Shown here in pieces: positions 44,739-54,793 of a stretch of 64,000 nucleotides of DNA (position 1 is the first letter of the stretch; each line of letters starts with the position of its first letter). Below the pieces are notes generated by a model. It was not told the DNA's origin, did not search any database, and was given only the letters and a program-made list of their open reading frames with translations. The translations under genes and the position numbers were made by a program. Origin of the DNA: Methylotenera mobilis JLW8 (GTDB lineage Bacteria; Pseudomonadota; Gammaproteobacteria; Burkholderiales; Methylophilaceae); the NCBI RefSeq assembly GCF_000023705.1, contig NC_012968.1, positions 1,612,001-1,676,000 on the forward strand. The letters run 5' to 3'.

Positions 44739-47573
44739 TTACACAACTTCATTTGCTGGCTTACCAATAAAGTAACCTTGCGCATAATCAACCCCATAGC
44801 TTCGCAGCAGCGTTAAACAGCGCTGATCACCCACAAACTCTGCCACTGTACGCTTGCCAAAGCCACGCGCCACCTCTGTGAGTGCGCGCACAAATATCTG
44901 ATCATCCGTACTATCGGCAAGATTGCGGATAAACGAGCCGTCAATTTTTACATAATCCACCGGGAAGTGCTTCACGTAATAGAAAGAAGAGAAGCCGACG
45001 CCAAAATCATCCAATGAGAACGCGCAGCCCAAAGCACGTATGGTCTCAATAAAAGTTTGTGCCGTTGCAAAATCTGCTACTGCTGCAGTTTCTGTAATTT
45101 CAAAAATAATATGTGATGGCAATTCAGGATGCTGTAAAAACAAGCTCTGCAATAAGGTCAGCATGTTTTCATCATTCATGCTGTGTCCTGAGAGGTTGAT
45201 GGCCACTTTGCGATCCTTACCTTCCGCCAACAACTCTGCCCAACGTTTAATCACAGTACGCACGACATAGTGGTCGATTTGTTTAATCAACCCTGAACGT
45301 TCGGCAAACTCAATAAACTCGCCAGGCGGCACCATTGCCCCATTTTCATCGACCATGCGTACAAGTGCTTCATAGTGACTAATGACATTTTGATGGATAT
45401 CCAAAATAGGCTGATACTGCATGACAAAGCTCTGCTCTCGTAGCGCTTGTTTAATGCGGTCTTCCCATAGCACTTTCTGCTCTAGTTTCTGCTGTAAGTG
45501 TTCGCCCTCAGAAAACACATGCAAGCGTGCACTACCGGTCAGCTTAGCCTGATACATAGCAATATCTGCATTAGCCAGTAAGCGCTTAGCATCATGATTA
45601 TTGGCACTAACAGCCACAATACCGATACTTGCTGTAATATGGTGATCACCAGCCAGCCCCGGGTATTTAATCTCGCCTAACTGACGGTTTATTTCTTCAG
45701 CAATACTAATTGCTCTTGGCAAATCACAATCCCGTACCAAAATACCCATTTCGTCACCACCAAGCCGCGCGAGCGTATCCTGCGTGTCGCAGATATTGGA
45801 CAAGATATCCGCTACAGTACGTAATACCATGTCACCTGCCGTATGCCCTGAAATATCGTTAATATATTTAAAGCCGTCCAAATCCAGATAAAGCAATGCT
45901 TCACACGCACTAGTCCCATTCAACCTCACGAGTGCAGCTTCTATTTCCTGCATAAACCGTTGACGATTAATCAAGCCAGTAAGCTGATCATGCTCAGCTA
46001 AGTACAGGCTCTTCTCCTCACTTCTTTTACGTAGAGTAATATCAACCCCTACCGACAAAATTTGCACCTGCTCACCATCCATACGTGAGTGGTGCCATGC
46101 TATTTCACGCTTTACTTCATGGTTACACAACATGGTGCACTCGTGATAATGAGTGTCAACACTGTTGGCAATAATGCCCTGATACACTTGGCGCAATTGT
46201 CCACGCCCTCCCGGTTTCTCCAGTGCATCAATTAAAGACTTACCTTGCAGGTTACGTTCATCCCAGCCTAAGAGTTGCTCACCATAATGGTTGATACTGG
46301 TTACCTTGCCATTCCCATCCTGCGTCACAATTACTACTTGTGCGGTATCTAAAATACGCTCCGAAAATGCGTTAGCTTGTGTGATCCGACCTAACATATC
46401 CAGAATTTCAGATTGATGCAGGCTCGCATCCTTTTCAAGAGATTGTAGGCGGTCTGTTAGTTTCAGTGCGGCTTCTGCTAACCGATCCACCTCATCTAAA
46501 AGCACTGGGTTCTTGCGTATTTTTATTTGCGCGCGTACCGCTTCAAATTGCCGTTCTCCTAAAAATGGAATGGCCTTAACGGCATCAGTAATACGTTTGA
46601 GAGGCGTATTCAATAAAAAATAAATCGCCAGTAGCATGAAAAAAGTAAAAATAAAGCCAAATTTCAAGCGCTGTAATGTGGACTCATGCGTCTCCAGCAC
46701 TTGCGTTGTTACATTTTCAATCACTACAACCATGGCCGGCACATTCACCAATTTGTGCTCAATCGGAAAAAAAACAAGATCATAGTATTTGTCAGAATAA
46801 GCAACACGCTGCCAAACATGCTGACTCTTTGCCAATACAATGCTTTCCAACTGCTGTAACAAAGGTAAATTAACATTGGCATTTGATAGCCCAGCAATAC
46901 GTAACCCTAATTTCGGCAAGGCATTTTGATAATGATTCGCCTCGTTTTTTAATACAAATCCAACATCGGCACCAGAGAATCGATTAAACGATAAGATTAA
47001 ATCAGCCATGGAGGATGCGACCACAACCACACCACTTACCTTGCCATTAGTAAGCATAGGCGTTGTGGCATACTGCAAACATACTTCAGTACAATCAATC
47101 CATGTAAGGCTAGATTCTTGACGAATCGCTTCGGCAACCTGCTGTACTTCCAAAGCATTTTGCTGCCTTAACCCAGCCCACTCAGCCAGCATATGCTGAT
47201 GTTGATCGTAAATACGGATTGACTCTAAACCGTAATCTAACTGCAATGATGCGAGCGCAGAGTTAACACGAGGCCCCAGCCATTTTGCAGTAGCAGCGCC
47301 CTTTGTTGACAACGCACCATCAACACCCACCATGGTTGCGACTAAAGAAGAAACTTGTGAAGTCTTTAATGAAAAGTCAGCCAGCATCGCCTTAAACTGC
47401 ACCAAGTAGCGCGCATGTACAACTTCACGCTCATGCTTAAGGCGTTCAGCCTGACTTAAATAAGCCCAACTAATCAACAACAACGTTAGTGTCACGAAAA
47501 CCAAGCCCAACAAAGCCATAATCTTCCATTTAAGACTAAAGAAAATATTCGGACCTTTTCTCAGCGATAACAT
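44739..47573 (-). CDS. Membrane sensor GGDEF-EAL protein
   Basis: A 944-residue protein. Order: TM helix (about 15-37), periplasmic sensor domain (about 40-300), second TM (about 307-327), linker helix, PAS domain (about 400-520), GGDEF domain (about 540-690) and EAL domain (about 700-940). The GGDEF signature reads LGGDEMG, with Met for Phe, and the I-site RxxD is not seen (DTQD in its place). The EAL motifs are intact (YEALVRM, FEITETA, LDDFGVGFSSF, VKIDGSF). Likely degrades c-di-GMP in response to an external signal. The gene follows the porin-like gene by 15 bp. Confidence 0.87.
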   Translation of the reverse strand: MLSLRKGPNIFFSLKWKIMALLGLVFVTLTLLLISWAYLSQAERLKHEREVVHARYLVQFKAMLADFSLKTSQVSSLVATMVGVDGALSTKGAATAKWLGPRVNSALASLQLDYGLESIRIYDQHQHMLAEWAGLRQQNALEVQQVAEAIRQESSLTWIDCTEVCLQYATTPMLTNGKVSGVVVVASSMADLILSFNRFSGADVGFVLKNEANHYQNALPKLGLRIAGLSNANVNLPLLQQLESIVLAKSQHVWQRVAYSDKYYDLVFFPIEHKLVNVPAMVVVIENVTTQVLETHESTLQRLKFGFIFTFFMLLAIYFLLNTPLKRITDAVKAIPFLGERQFEAVRAQIKIRKNPVLLDEVDRLAEAALKLTDRLQSLEKDASLHQSEILDMLGRITQANAFSERILDTAQVVIVTQDGNGKVTSINHYGEQLLGWDERNLQGKSLIDALEKPGGRGQLRQVYQGIIANSVDTHYHECTMLCNHEVKREIAWHHSRMDGEQVQILSVGVDITLRKRSEEKSLYLAEHDQLTGLINRQRFMQEIEAALVRLNGTSACEALLYLDLDGFKYINDISGHTAGDMVLRTVADILSNICDTQDTLARLGGDEMGILVRDCDLPRAISIAEEINRQLGEIKYPGLAGDHHITASIGIVAVSANNHDAKRLLANADIAMYQAKLTGSARLHVFSEGEHLQQKLEQKVLWEDRIKQALREQSFVMQYQPILDIHQNVISHYEALVRMVDENGAMVPPGEFIEFAERSGLIKQIDHYVVRTVIKRWAELLAEGKDRKVAINLSGHSMNDENMLTLLQSLFLQHPELPSHIIFEITETAAVADFATAQTFIETIRALGCAFSLDDFGVGFSSFYYVKHFPVDYVKIDGSFIRNLADSTDDQIFVRALTEVARGFGKRTVAEFVGDQRCLTLLRSYGVDYAQGYFIGKPANEVV

Positions 47574-47588
47574 GATTTAGGCTAAGAG

Positions 47589-48827
47589 TTAGAAGCGATA
47601 AGAAGCAAGCAAAATCAACATATCCCAGCTTTTTTCGAGTGCAGCAGGATTTGAGTTTTCCAGCGGAGATAGCCAGCCAGCACCATTAATCCGATGTGCT
47701 TCTGCACGCAAGCTAAAGCTTTCATTCACGTCATAACGCACGCCAGCTGACCAATCCTTACTGTAGAGCATAAAGTCAGGGAGTCCTGTGGTCGCCTGCC
47801 AATCCCTCCCATGGCGATCAGAACGGTCTCTATAAAAAGCATCATAGCGAGTAAAAACTTCCCACTTGGACGCTGGACGGTAGGCCGCCTGCACATAAAA
47901 GCCATCTGCACTTGTTTTGCTATCCATGAGCGGGCCAAATCCCTTAAATTCAAGAAATTCAAGTAAATATTCGGCGGTTAAACTCCATTTTTCCGCATTA
48001 TATTGTGCGGATAACAGGTAGGGCACTAAGGTGATATCACCACTGGATAAAGAGTCAGTAGCTTTTCTATCGTACGCCATCTTGACATTAGCTGCTGTCA
48101 ATCCAAGCCGCCACTGACCGTTATTACTATCAAATGAGAAGTTAACCAACTGTGTCAATTTAGAGTCCAATCGACCAGGCATGTCCTTACCTAAAAACGT
48201 AGCCTCGGTCGACTTACCGTCGGCCTGTGGATACCCTAGGTAATACTTGATGCCAAAGTTACCATAGTCAGAAACCGCGTTATGATAAAGCGACAAACCG
48301 TCGGCTGACTTTTGTAAGCGGCGCGTTACATCAAAATAAATCGGCTGCGGCAAAATAGCTGAGTCACGGGTAAATGCCACATCGCCGGTTTCCGCATAAA
48401 GACCATATGGCACCCTCACCCGGCCCAAGCGCACACCGGAGCTACCCCAATCACCAGAGGCTACTGTCCAATCAACAAAGGCATGCCCAATCCGTAACTC
48501 GCCATTGTCATTTTCACCTGCCTTGCGAGAAATGAGTTGTGTGGAAAACTGTAATTGAGGCAGCGCACGATAGGTAGCGTTTAAGCCCACCTCACGGAAA
48601 TCATAACTAATATCATCGCGGCTCTTACCTAGAAAGTTATTGCCGGTGGTATTGATCATCCCTTGGGTAATAAATCCATGTAGCTGTAGCTTGCCATCCA
48701 GCATATCAACCGCATTAGCCGCACTGGATGCGAACAGAGAGAATACCAGTAGCCACCTAGTGCTCCATTGATTAAGGCCAGCCCGGCTACGGCTAGATCT
48801 ATTGCGAAATTTGAAGTATGCGTACAT
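47589..48827 (-). CDS. Outer-membrane porin-like protein
   Basis: A 412-residue protein with a signal region (RWLLVFSLFASSAANA, about residues 24-39). The mature part is rich in alternating beta-strands and ends in the aromatic residue of outer-membrane barrels (LLASYRF). The N-terminus overlaps the preceding gene by 29 bases. Of unknown substrate; the neighbour encodes a PstS-like binding protein, so phosphate or another anion is possible. Confidence 0.65.
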   Translation of the reverse strand: MYAYFKFRNRSSRSRAGLNQWSTRWLLVFSLFASSAANAVDMLDGKLQLHGFITQGMINTTGNNFLGKSRDDISYDFREVGLNATYRALPQLQFSTQLISRKAGENDNGELRIGHAFVDWTVASGDWGSSGVRLGRVRVPYGLYAETGDVAFTRDSAILPQPIYFDVTRRLQKSADGLSLYHNAVSDYGNFGIKYYLGYPQADGKSTEATFLGKDMPGRLDSKLTQLVNFSFDSNNGQWRLGLTAANVKMAYDRKATDSLSSGDITLVPYLLSAQYNAEKWSLTAEYLLEFLEFKGFGPLMDSKTSADGFYVQAAYRPASKWEVFTRYDAFYRDRSDRHGRDWQATTGLPDFMLYSKDWSAGVRYDVNESFSLRAEAHRINGAGWLSPLENSNPAALEKSWDMLILLASYRF

Positions 48828-49254
48828 CTTGGTTCACCTCTTGCGACAATAGATAACCTACGCTACCAGGCGTAGCCTTCACTTTTGCGAGCATTTCTTG
48901 TGGCGTAGAAACCTGCTCAGGATATTGCCCCAAGCCCGCAAACACCTGCCTATCCCAAGCGCGTCTTAGCTGGCGTGGAAAAAACTTCAAAACCTCTTTG
49001 CTAAAAGTTTCATGGATTGGATTTGAATCTGAGAACACATAGACTTTGACTGGAGTACCGTCACTCCACTTGGTCTGATTCATTACAAATATAGCGCGCA
49101 GCGTATTGGCGCTAATGACACCTGGGGTAGATGATGAAGAGGCAATGACCGCAACTTTAGAGCCCGCGGCCGCATCGACGCTAGCAGCAAGAAGCGGCCG
49201 CGACTGAAGAAACACGATGAGTTGAATAAATATTATTAGCTGCCAAATTCTCAT
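48799..49254 (-). CDS. PstS-like small periplasmic binding protein
   Basis: A 151-residue protein with an N-terminal signal (LIIFIQLIVFLQSRPLLA). The mature part resembles the phosphate-binding-protein-like family (ISANTLRAIFVMNQTKWSDG; later TPGSVGYLLSQEVNQ). It is about half the length of a full PstS. It leads a three-gene run with the porin and the GGDEF-EAL protein, so it may feed signal recognition to the sensor. That link is inferred. Confidence 0.68.
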   Translation of the reverse strand: MRIWQLIIFIQLIVFLQSRPLLAASVDAAAGSKVAVIASSSSTPGVISANTLRAIFVMNQTKWSDGTPVKVYVFSDSNPIHETFSKEVLKFFPRQLRRAWDRQVFAGLGQYPEQVSTPQEMLAKVKATPGSVGYLLSQEVNQDVRILQISQ

Positions 49255-49456
49255 TATTATTTACTTTGTGCAGAATATTTATTTTGATTATTACCTAGTT
49301 GTTTAAATAACGCCACAAAAAAATAATTAAGAGTTTTTTAATGATTTACACTTTAATTTTCAGCTCCAGAAAAACAAAAAATAGCGCTATGATTTTTGGC
49401 AATTACAACAATGTTACAATTGCAGCTATTGATTGTCGTGAACCATCTTAAAAAAA

Positions 49457-50323
49457 TTGAAAAAAATCGTTATCTTCGGTGTGGGCCTAATTGGTGGCTC
49501 GGTTGCACTCGCTTTAAAAAAAGCAGGCAGTGCAGCACAAATCATAGGTGTGGGTCGCTCCACTGACAGCATGCAATCCGCATTGGATTTAGGCGTAATA
49601 GATGCCGCATGCAGTGACGCTTCCCAAGCGCTACAATACGCAGATATGGTGCTGATTGCCGCGCCAGTCGCGCAAACAGCCAGCATTCTTACCAGCATTA
49701 AACCAGCTTTAGCGCCAAGCACCGTGATTACCGATGCAGGCAGCACTAAAAGTGACGTACTTGCCTGCGCACAGGAAATACTGGGTGAGCAATTTAACCA
49801 GTTTGTGGGCGGCCATCCCATTGCCGGCGCGGAGAAAAGTGGCGTTACCGCTGCCACTACAGACCTGTACCGCAATAAAAATGTAGTGCTGACGCCAACT
49901 GAAGCCACCAATGCTGATGCAGTGCAGCGTGTGCGTGAGTTATGGCAGCTTTGCGGTGCCAGCGTCACCGAAATGCCGGCAGCAACGCACGACAGCATTT
50001 TTGCCGCGGTCAGCCATTTACCACACCTGTTGGCCTTTGCGCTGGTGGATGATATTGCCTCACGCCAGAACGCAGAGCAGCTATTTGGCTTTGCCGCCAG
50101 CGGCTTTAGAGACTTTACCCGCATTGCAGGCAGCCACCCTGAAATGTGGCGTGATATCAGCCTCGCTAACCGAACGGCACTATTGAGTGAAATCACCGCA
50201 TACCAGGACGAGCTGTCTCGATTAAAACACATGCTGGAACAAAGCGATGGCGACGCACTGCATACGTTATTCGAGCGCGCCAGCACTGCCCGTAACAACT
50301 GGGCAAAACTTAGAGATCAGTAA
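49457..50323 (+). CDS. tyrA: Prephenate dehydrogenase
   Basis: A 288-residue enzyme. The Rossmann motif is IFGVGLIGGSVALAL near the N-terminus. Later blocks are GGHPIAGAEKSG and AAVSHLPHLLAFAL, as in TyrA. It oxidises prephenate (or arogenate) in tyrosine synthesis. The reading frame starts with TTG (49457); I see no ATG or ribosome site nearby, so the start is the least sure part. It precedes aroA in the same direction. Confidence 0.9.
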   Translation: MKKIVIFGVGLIGGSVALALKKAGSAAQIIGVGRSTDSMQSALDLGVIDAACSDASQALQYADMVLIAAPVAQTASILTSIKPALAPSTVITDAGSTKSDVLACAQEILGEQFNQFVGGHPIAGAEKSGVTAATTDLYRNKNVVLTPTEATNADAVQRVRELWQLCGASVTEMPAATHDSIFAAVSHLPHLLAFALVDDIASRQNAEQLFGFAASGFRDFTRIAGSHPEMWRDISLANRTALLSEITAYQDELSRLKHMLEQSDGDALHTLFERASTARNNWAKLRDQ

Positions 50324-50372
50324 ACTTAAAGCACAGTAAATTTAAAACACAAAAAACTTAAAGCACAACAAG
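50318..50372 (+). repeat. 16-bp tandem repeat between tyrA and aroA
   Basis: Three units of 16 bp: CAGTAAACTTAAAGCA (50318-50333), CAGTAAATTTAAAACA (50334-50349) and CAAAAAACTTAAAGCA (50350-50365), then a decaying copy. The first unit overlaps the tyrA stop. Confidence 0.7.
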
Positions 50373-50416
50373 AGCACAGTAATCTACAAGATAAAGAGTT
50401 AATTAAAGAATTGATT

Positions 50417-51697
50417 ATGGAACAACTCACACTAGCCGCAAGCCATCAGGCGCAAGGTACGCTAACTTTACCAGGCTCAAAAAGCATTTCTAACCGCACC
50501 CTGCTACTGGCCGCACTTGCCAATGGCACCACCGAGATACGCGATGTACTAGCATCTGACGATACTTCCCGCATGCTAGAGGCATTGGAAGCTTTAGACG
50601 TACAGTTAGAGAACTTTGCTGACAATGCTTGGCGCGTCACAGGCTGCGGCGGCAACTTCCCTAATAAACAGGCTGATTTATTCTTAGGCAACGCAGGTAC
50701 CGCCTTCAGGCCTCTTACCGCGGCATTGGCTTTAGCAGGCGGCAATTACCAACTATCCGGCGTGGCGCGCATGCATGAACGCCCGATTGGCGACTTGGTC
50801 GACGCCCTAAAACAAGCTGGTGCAGATATTCAATATCTGGCTAACGATGGTTATCCACCGCTAAAAATTGCCGCACCTCAATTGGACTTATCCAAGCGGA
50901 TTAAGATTCGCGGTGATGTTTCCAGCCAGTTTCTTACTGCATTACTGATGGCACTACCATTAACCAAACAGCAAGCCACCATTGAGGTGATCGGTGAACT
51001 AATTTCCAAACCTTATATTGAAATCACCCTCAACCTGATGGCAAAGTTTGGCGTGCAAGTGGCACGCAATGGCTGGCAAAGCTTCACGATCCCCGCCAAC
51101 AGTAGCTATACTGCGCCGCAGGAAATTTTTGTAGAAGGCGACGCATCCAGTGCTTCATACTTTCTAGCGGCTGGTGCTATTGCCGGCAACGTCACGGTGC
51201 AAGGTTTAGGCAAAGACAGCATTCAAGGTGATGTGCGTTTTGCAGATGCCTTAGCACTGATGGGCGGCAATATCAGCTATGCTGACAACCATATCACTGC
51301 TAGCAAGGCCGAGCAGATTCATACGATAGATTTGGATTGCAACCACATTCCAGACGCTGCCATGACCCTGGCCATCCTCGCCCTGTTTGCCAAGGGTACC
51401 AGCACTTTACGCAATATCGCCAGTTGGCGCGTGAAAGAAACTGACCGTATTGCCGCCATGGCCACAGAGTTACGCAAAGTAGGCGCGATTGTTGAAGAAG
51501 GCGCTGATTACATCACCATCACGCCGCCGGCAACCCTAACCCCGAATGCAGCGATTGACACCTACGATGATCATCGCATGGCCATGTGCTTTTCACTAGT
51601 TAGCTTAGGTGGTGTGCCGATTATCATTAACGACCCTAACTGTGTAGCCAAAACATTCCCTAACTACTTTGCTGAATTCAAAAAACTGGTGTCATAA
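50417..51697 (+). CDS. aroA: EPSP synthase (3-phosphoshikimate 1-carboxyvinyltransferase)
   Basis: A 426-residue enzyme from ATG 50417. Motifs: [20 protein letters not shown] at the N-terminus, [34 protein letters not shown], and [14 protein letters not shown] near the end. The sequence around [10 protein letters not shown] is the glyphosate-relevant loop with a normal Gly-Ala-Thr context. It forms EPSP in aromatic amino-acid synthesis. Confidence 0.95.
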   Translation: MEQLTLAASHQAQGTLTLPGSKSISNRTLLLAALANGTTEIRDVLASDDTSRMLEALEALDVQLENFADNAWRVTGCGGNFPNKQADLFLGNAGTAFRPLTAALALAGGNYQLSGVARMHERPIGDLVDALKQAGADIQYLANDGYPPLKIAAPQLDLSKRIKIRGDVSSQFLTALLMALPLTKQQATIEVIGELISKPYIEITLNLMAKFGVQVARNGWQSFTIPANSSYTAPQEIFVEGDASSASYFLAAGAIAGNVTVQGLGKDSIQGDVRFADALALMGGNISYADNHITASKAEQIHTIDLDCNHIPDAAMTLAILALFAKGTSTLRNIASWRVKETDRIAAMATELRKVGAIVEEGADYITITPPATLTPNAAIDTYDDHRMAMCFSLVSLGGVPIIINDPNCVAKTFPNYFAEFKKLVS

Positions 51698-51773
51698 GCC
51701 CAGATGTGCCTTGTTACTATGGGGCGAATTTACACGCATTGATTGTTATTAACACTACGATAAATTTTTACAG

Positions 51774-52451
51774 ATGAACAACACGCAAGCTCACCACCTT
51801 CCAGTTATTGCCATTGATGGCCCATCCGCTTCCGGCAAAGGCACAGTAGCGCAATTGGTTGCCGAAAAACTAGGCTTCGCTTACCTGGATTCCGGCGCAC
51901 TCTACCGAGTAGTGGCGTTTGCAGCGCACCAAAACAATATTGCCTGGGATGATGCCAACGCGGTAGCCGCATGTGCAAAATCTTTACAAATCAAGTTCGT
52001 ACATGAGCAAGTGTTGTTAAATGGGCAGGATATTTCCAACGAAATTCGCACTGAGTTAATGGGCAAAGGCGCATCCCAAGTTGCGGTGCACGCCCCGGTT
52101 CGCGCAGCCTTGGTCGATTTGCAGCACAGCTTTCTACAAGCACCAGGCTTAGTGGCTGATGGCCGCGATATGGGCACGGTGATTTTCCCATCGGCCCCAC
52201 TCAAAATATTCCTTACCGCCTCCACCGAGGTAAGAGCACAGCGCCGTTACAAACAACTACTAGGCAAAAACCAGCCAGCTAACTACGATAACATCTTACA
52301 AGACCTGCAAGAGCGCGATGCCAGAGACAAAGGCCGCGCCAGTGCACCATTAGTCATGGCAGAGCATGCCATCCTGCTAGAAACTGACAATCTGAGTATT
52401 GCAGACGCGGTGAACATGGTGCTGGATGCCTATCAGAAGTGTAACGCCTAA
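51774..52451 (+). CDS. cmk: Cytidylate kinase
   Basis: A 225-residue nucleotide kinase. Walker A is IDGPSASGKGTVAQL, and YLDSGALYRVVA follows. The C-terminal part holds VADGRDMGTVIFPSAPLKIF and RDARDKGRA. It phosphorylates CMP/dCMP. The gene lies between aroA and rpsA, as in many Proteobacteria. Confidence 0.93.
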   Translation: MNNTQAHHLPVIAIDGPSASGKGTVAQLVAEKLGFAYLDSGALYRVVAFAAHQNNIAWDDANAVAACAKSLQIKFVHEQVLLNGQDISNEIRTELMGKGASQVAVHAPVRAALVDLQHSFLQAPGLVADGRDMGTVIFPSAPLKIFLTASTEVRAQRRYKQLLGKNQPANYDNILQDLQERDARDKGRASAPLVMAEHAILLETDNLSIADAVNMVLDAYQKCNA

Positions 52452-52769
52452 GCTTATAAACCTATATTTGTATATCTACTTAAGATGTAGCTTTAGCGCG
52501 TATGACTAAAAGACTAAGTGGCTAAATATTTCGAAAATAAATCAAGATTAGATTGCAACACCTTGATTTCACCAAAATATAGTGCAACAGGCTATTTTAA
52601 ATAGTAAAAATATTAGTAAAAATTCATAAATAGTCTTTTATTTTTCAATGTTTTAGTTATAATTCCAGATTCGGGTTTTATCACCCTATTTAGTCCTACC
52701 CGTCGTCACCGATGCGTAGTTTTTTAACTACCCCACTGCTAGGTGGGATATTTTAGGTAATTTTATTTA
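52452..52769 (+). promoter_or_regulatory. Promoter and leader of rpsA
   Basis: A 318-bp gene-free stretch. TATAAT at 52658-52663 is a good -10 box, giving a leader of about 100 bases. A hairpin (CCCAC 52732-52736 with GTGGG 52743-52747) lies about 22 bases before the rpsA ATG. There is no strong ribosome site; rpsA mRNAs in other bacteria also lack one and are repressed by S1 itself. Whether that applies here is inferred. Confidence 0.45.
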
Positions 52770-54272
52770 ATGGCTTCTACTTCTAATTCTACTGCTTCAT
52801 CTATGGAATCCTTTGCTGCGCTTTTTGAAGAAAGCTTAGCTCGCCAAGAAATGCGTTCTGGCGAAGTGATCACTGCTGAAGTTGTTTCTGTTGATAATGA
52901 TCATGTGATCGTTAACGCAGGTCTTAAATCTGAAAGCGTAATCAACGCTGACGAATTCCGTAATGCTCAAGGTGAACTTGAAGTTCAAGTGGGCGACTTT
53001 GTTAAAGTAGCAATTGAGAAGCTAGAAGACGGCTTCGGTTCAACCGTACTTTCACGCGAAAAAGCTAAACGCATGGAAACATGGTTAGACTTAGAAGATG
53101 CGATGAACGAAGGCCGCATCATCAAAGGTTTTGTAAGTGGTAAAGTTAAAGGCGGTTTACGCGTATCTGTAAACGGCATCATGGCATTCTTGCCAGGTTC
53201 ATTGGTTGACGTACGTCCAGTTAAAGACACTACTCCATTCGAAAACAAAGAATGTGATTTGAAAGTAATCAAACTAGACCGTAAACGTAACAACATCGTG
53301 GTTTCACGTCGTGCTGTAATGGAAGTTTCTGCTGGTGCTGACCGCGAAGCTTTACTAGGTACATTGGCTGAAGGTGCTGTTGTTAAAGGTATCGTTAAAA
53401 ATATCACTGACTACGGTGCATTCGTTGATTTGGGCGGCATTGATGGTTTGCTACATATCACTGACTTGGCATGGCGTCGCGTTAAGCACCCATCAGAAGT
53501 GCTTACAGTAGGTGAAGAAGTTGAAGCTAAAGTATTGAAATTCGATCAAGAGAAAAATCGTGTTTCACTAGGTATCAAACAATTAGGCGACGACCCATGG
53601 GTTGCATTAACACGCCGTTACCCAGTAAGCACACGCTTGTTCGGTAAAGTGTCTAACTTGACTGACTACGGTGCATTCGTTGAAATCGAACCAGGTATCG
53701 AAGGTTTAGTTCACGTTTCAGAAATGGACTGGACAAACAAAAACATTCACCCAGGCAAAATCGCTCAATTAGGCGACGAAGTTGAAGTAATGATTCTTGA
53801 AATCGACGAAGCACGTCGTCGTTTATCATTGGGTATGAAACAATGCCAAGCTAACCCTTGGGATGATTTCTCTGCAACACACGCTAAAGGCGACAAAGTT
53901 TCAGGTCAAATCAAATCAATCACAGACTTCGGTGTGTTCATTGGTTTGCCAGGCGGCATCGATGGTTTAGTTCACTTATCTGATTTGTCATGGGCACAAT
54001 CAGGCGAAGAAGCAATCCGCAACTTCAAAAAAGGTGACGAATTACAAGCTGTGATCTTAGCTATCGACGTTGAAAAAGAGCGCATTTCATTAGGCGTAAA
54101 ACAACTGACTGCTGATCCTTCAGGTGCTTCATCTGAAGAAAAATCAGATGCTAAACCTAAAGCTAAATCTGCTAAAGCTAAAGAACCTGCTCAATTGCCA
54201 GATGACGGCGCGGCTGCTGGTACGACTAACCTTGGTGCTCTATTGAAAGCCAAGTTAGATAGCAAGAAATAA
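52770..54272 (+). CDS. rpsA: 30S ribosomal protein S1 (five S1 domains)
   Basis: A 500-residue protein. I count five S1 repeats: about 28-93, 110-175, 196-265, 282-354 and 369-440, the last three each opening with a TDYGAFV- or TDFGVFI-type motif. The C-terminal 60 residues are Lys/Ala/Ser-rich ([15 protein letters not shown]) and lack a sixth domain, which E. coli S1 (557 residues) has. It delivers mRNA to the 30S subunit. Codon use is uniform, fitting high expression. Confidence 0.93.
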   Translation: MASTSNSTASSMESFAALFEESLARQEMRSGEVITAEVVSVDNDHVIVNAGLKSESVINADEFRNAQGELEVQVGDFVKVAIEKLEDGFGSTVLSREKAKRMETWLDLEDAMNEGRIIKGFVSGKVKGGLRVSVNGIMAFLPGSLVDVRPVKDTTPFENKECDLKVIKLDRKRNNIVVSRRAVMEVSAGADREALLGTLAEGAVVKGIVKNITDYGAFVDLGGIDGLLHITDLAWRRVKHPSEVLTVGEEVEAKVLKFDQEKNRVSLGIKQLGDDPWVALTRRYPVSTRLFGKVSNLTDYGAFVEIEPGIEGLVHVSEMDWTNKNIHPGKIAQLGDEVEVMILEIDEARRRLSLGMKQCQANPWDDFSATHAKGDKVSGQIKSITDFGVFIGLPGGIDGLVHLSDLSWAQSGEEAIRNFKKGDELQAVILAIDVEKERISLGVKQLTADPSGASSEEKSDAKPKAKSAKAKEPAQLPDDGAAAGTTNLGALLKAKLDSKK

Positions 54273-54315
54273 TTAGCCCGTTATTTTAGTATCAAGAAAA
54301 AAAAGGCATATAAGC

Positions 54316-54597
54316 ATGACAAAATCTGAGCTAATCACACTGCTTGCAGAACGTTTTCCGCAACTGGTGATGAAAGATGCAGAGCTTTCAGTAAAGGCAA
54401 TATTAGACGCTATGTCTGATAACCTTGCGACAGGCGAACGCATTGAAATAAGAGGCTTTGGCAGCTTTAGCTTGAATTACCGTCCACCGCGTTTGGGTCG
54501 CAACCCAAAAACCGGCAGCAAGGTTGAGGTACCTGAGAAACATGTACCTCACTTTAAAGCAGGTAAAGAACTACGTGAACGTGTGGATTTAAGCTAG
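54316..54597 (+). CDS. ihfB: Integration host factor beta subunit
   Basis: A 93-residue HU/IHF-fold protein. It has [20 protein letters not shown], followed by PKTG, the DNA-minor-groove arm. The N-terminal part starts [15 protein letters not shown]. It bends DNA and helps sigma-54 promoters and recombination. It follows rpsA by 43 bp, the usual rpsA-ihfB pair, and is followed by a strong terminator. Confidence 0.93.
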   Translation: MTKSELITLLAERFPQLVMKDAELSVKAILDAMSDNLATGERIEIRGFGSFSLNYRPPRLGRNPKTGSKVEVPEKHVPHFKAGKELRERVDLS

Positions 54598-54620
54598 CAT
54601 TTGCTTTTAAGTTCCAAGCT

Positions 54621-54652
54621 AAAACGGCAACCATCTGGTTGCCGTTTTTTTT
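54621..54652 (+). terminator. Rho-independent terminator after ihfB
   Basis: AACGGCAACC (54623-54632), loop ATCT, GGTTGCCGTT (54637-54646), then a run of T. Confidence 0.9.
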
Positions 54653-54793
54653 ATGTTGCCATATACAAATAAGGTAAAATGCTAACAAGCTTGGGTTACA
54701 TACCTTTATCAGGTTAAGTAGCGCATCACCATAGACATGCACACACACAGCACCTAAGCTCACAATCTTAATTAATTAATAAAGTAGAATAAA

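Noticed and set aside
49426-50298. Long (290-codon) minus-strand frame opposite tyrA
   Set aside because: It mirrors tyrA, which has clear Rossmann and catalytic motifs; the antisense product is Ser/Ala-rich with no domain.
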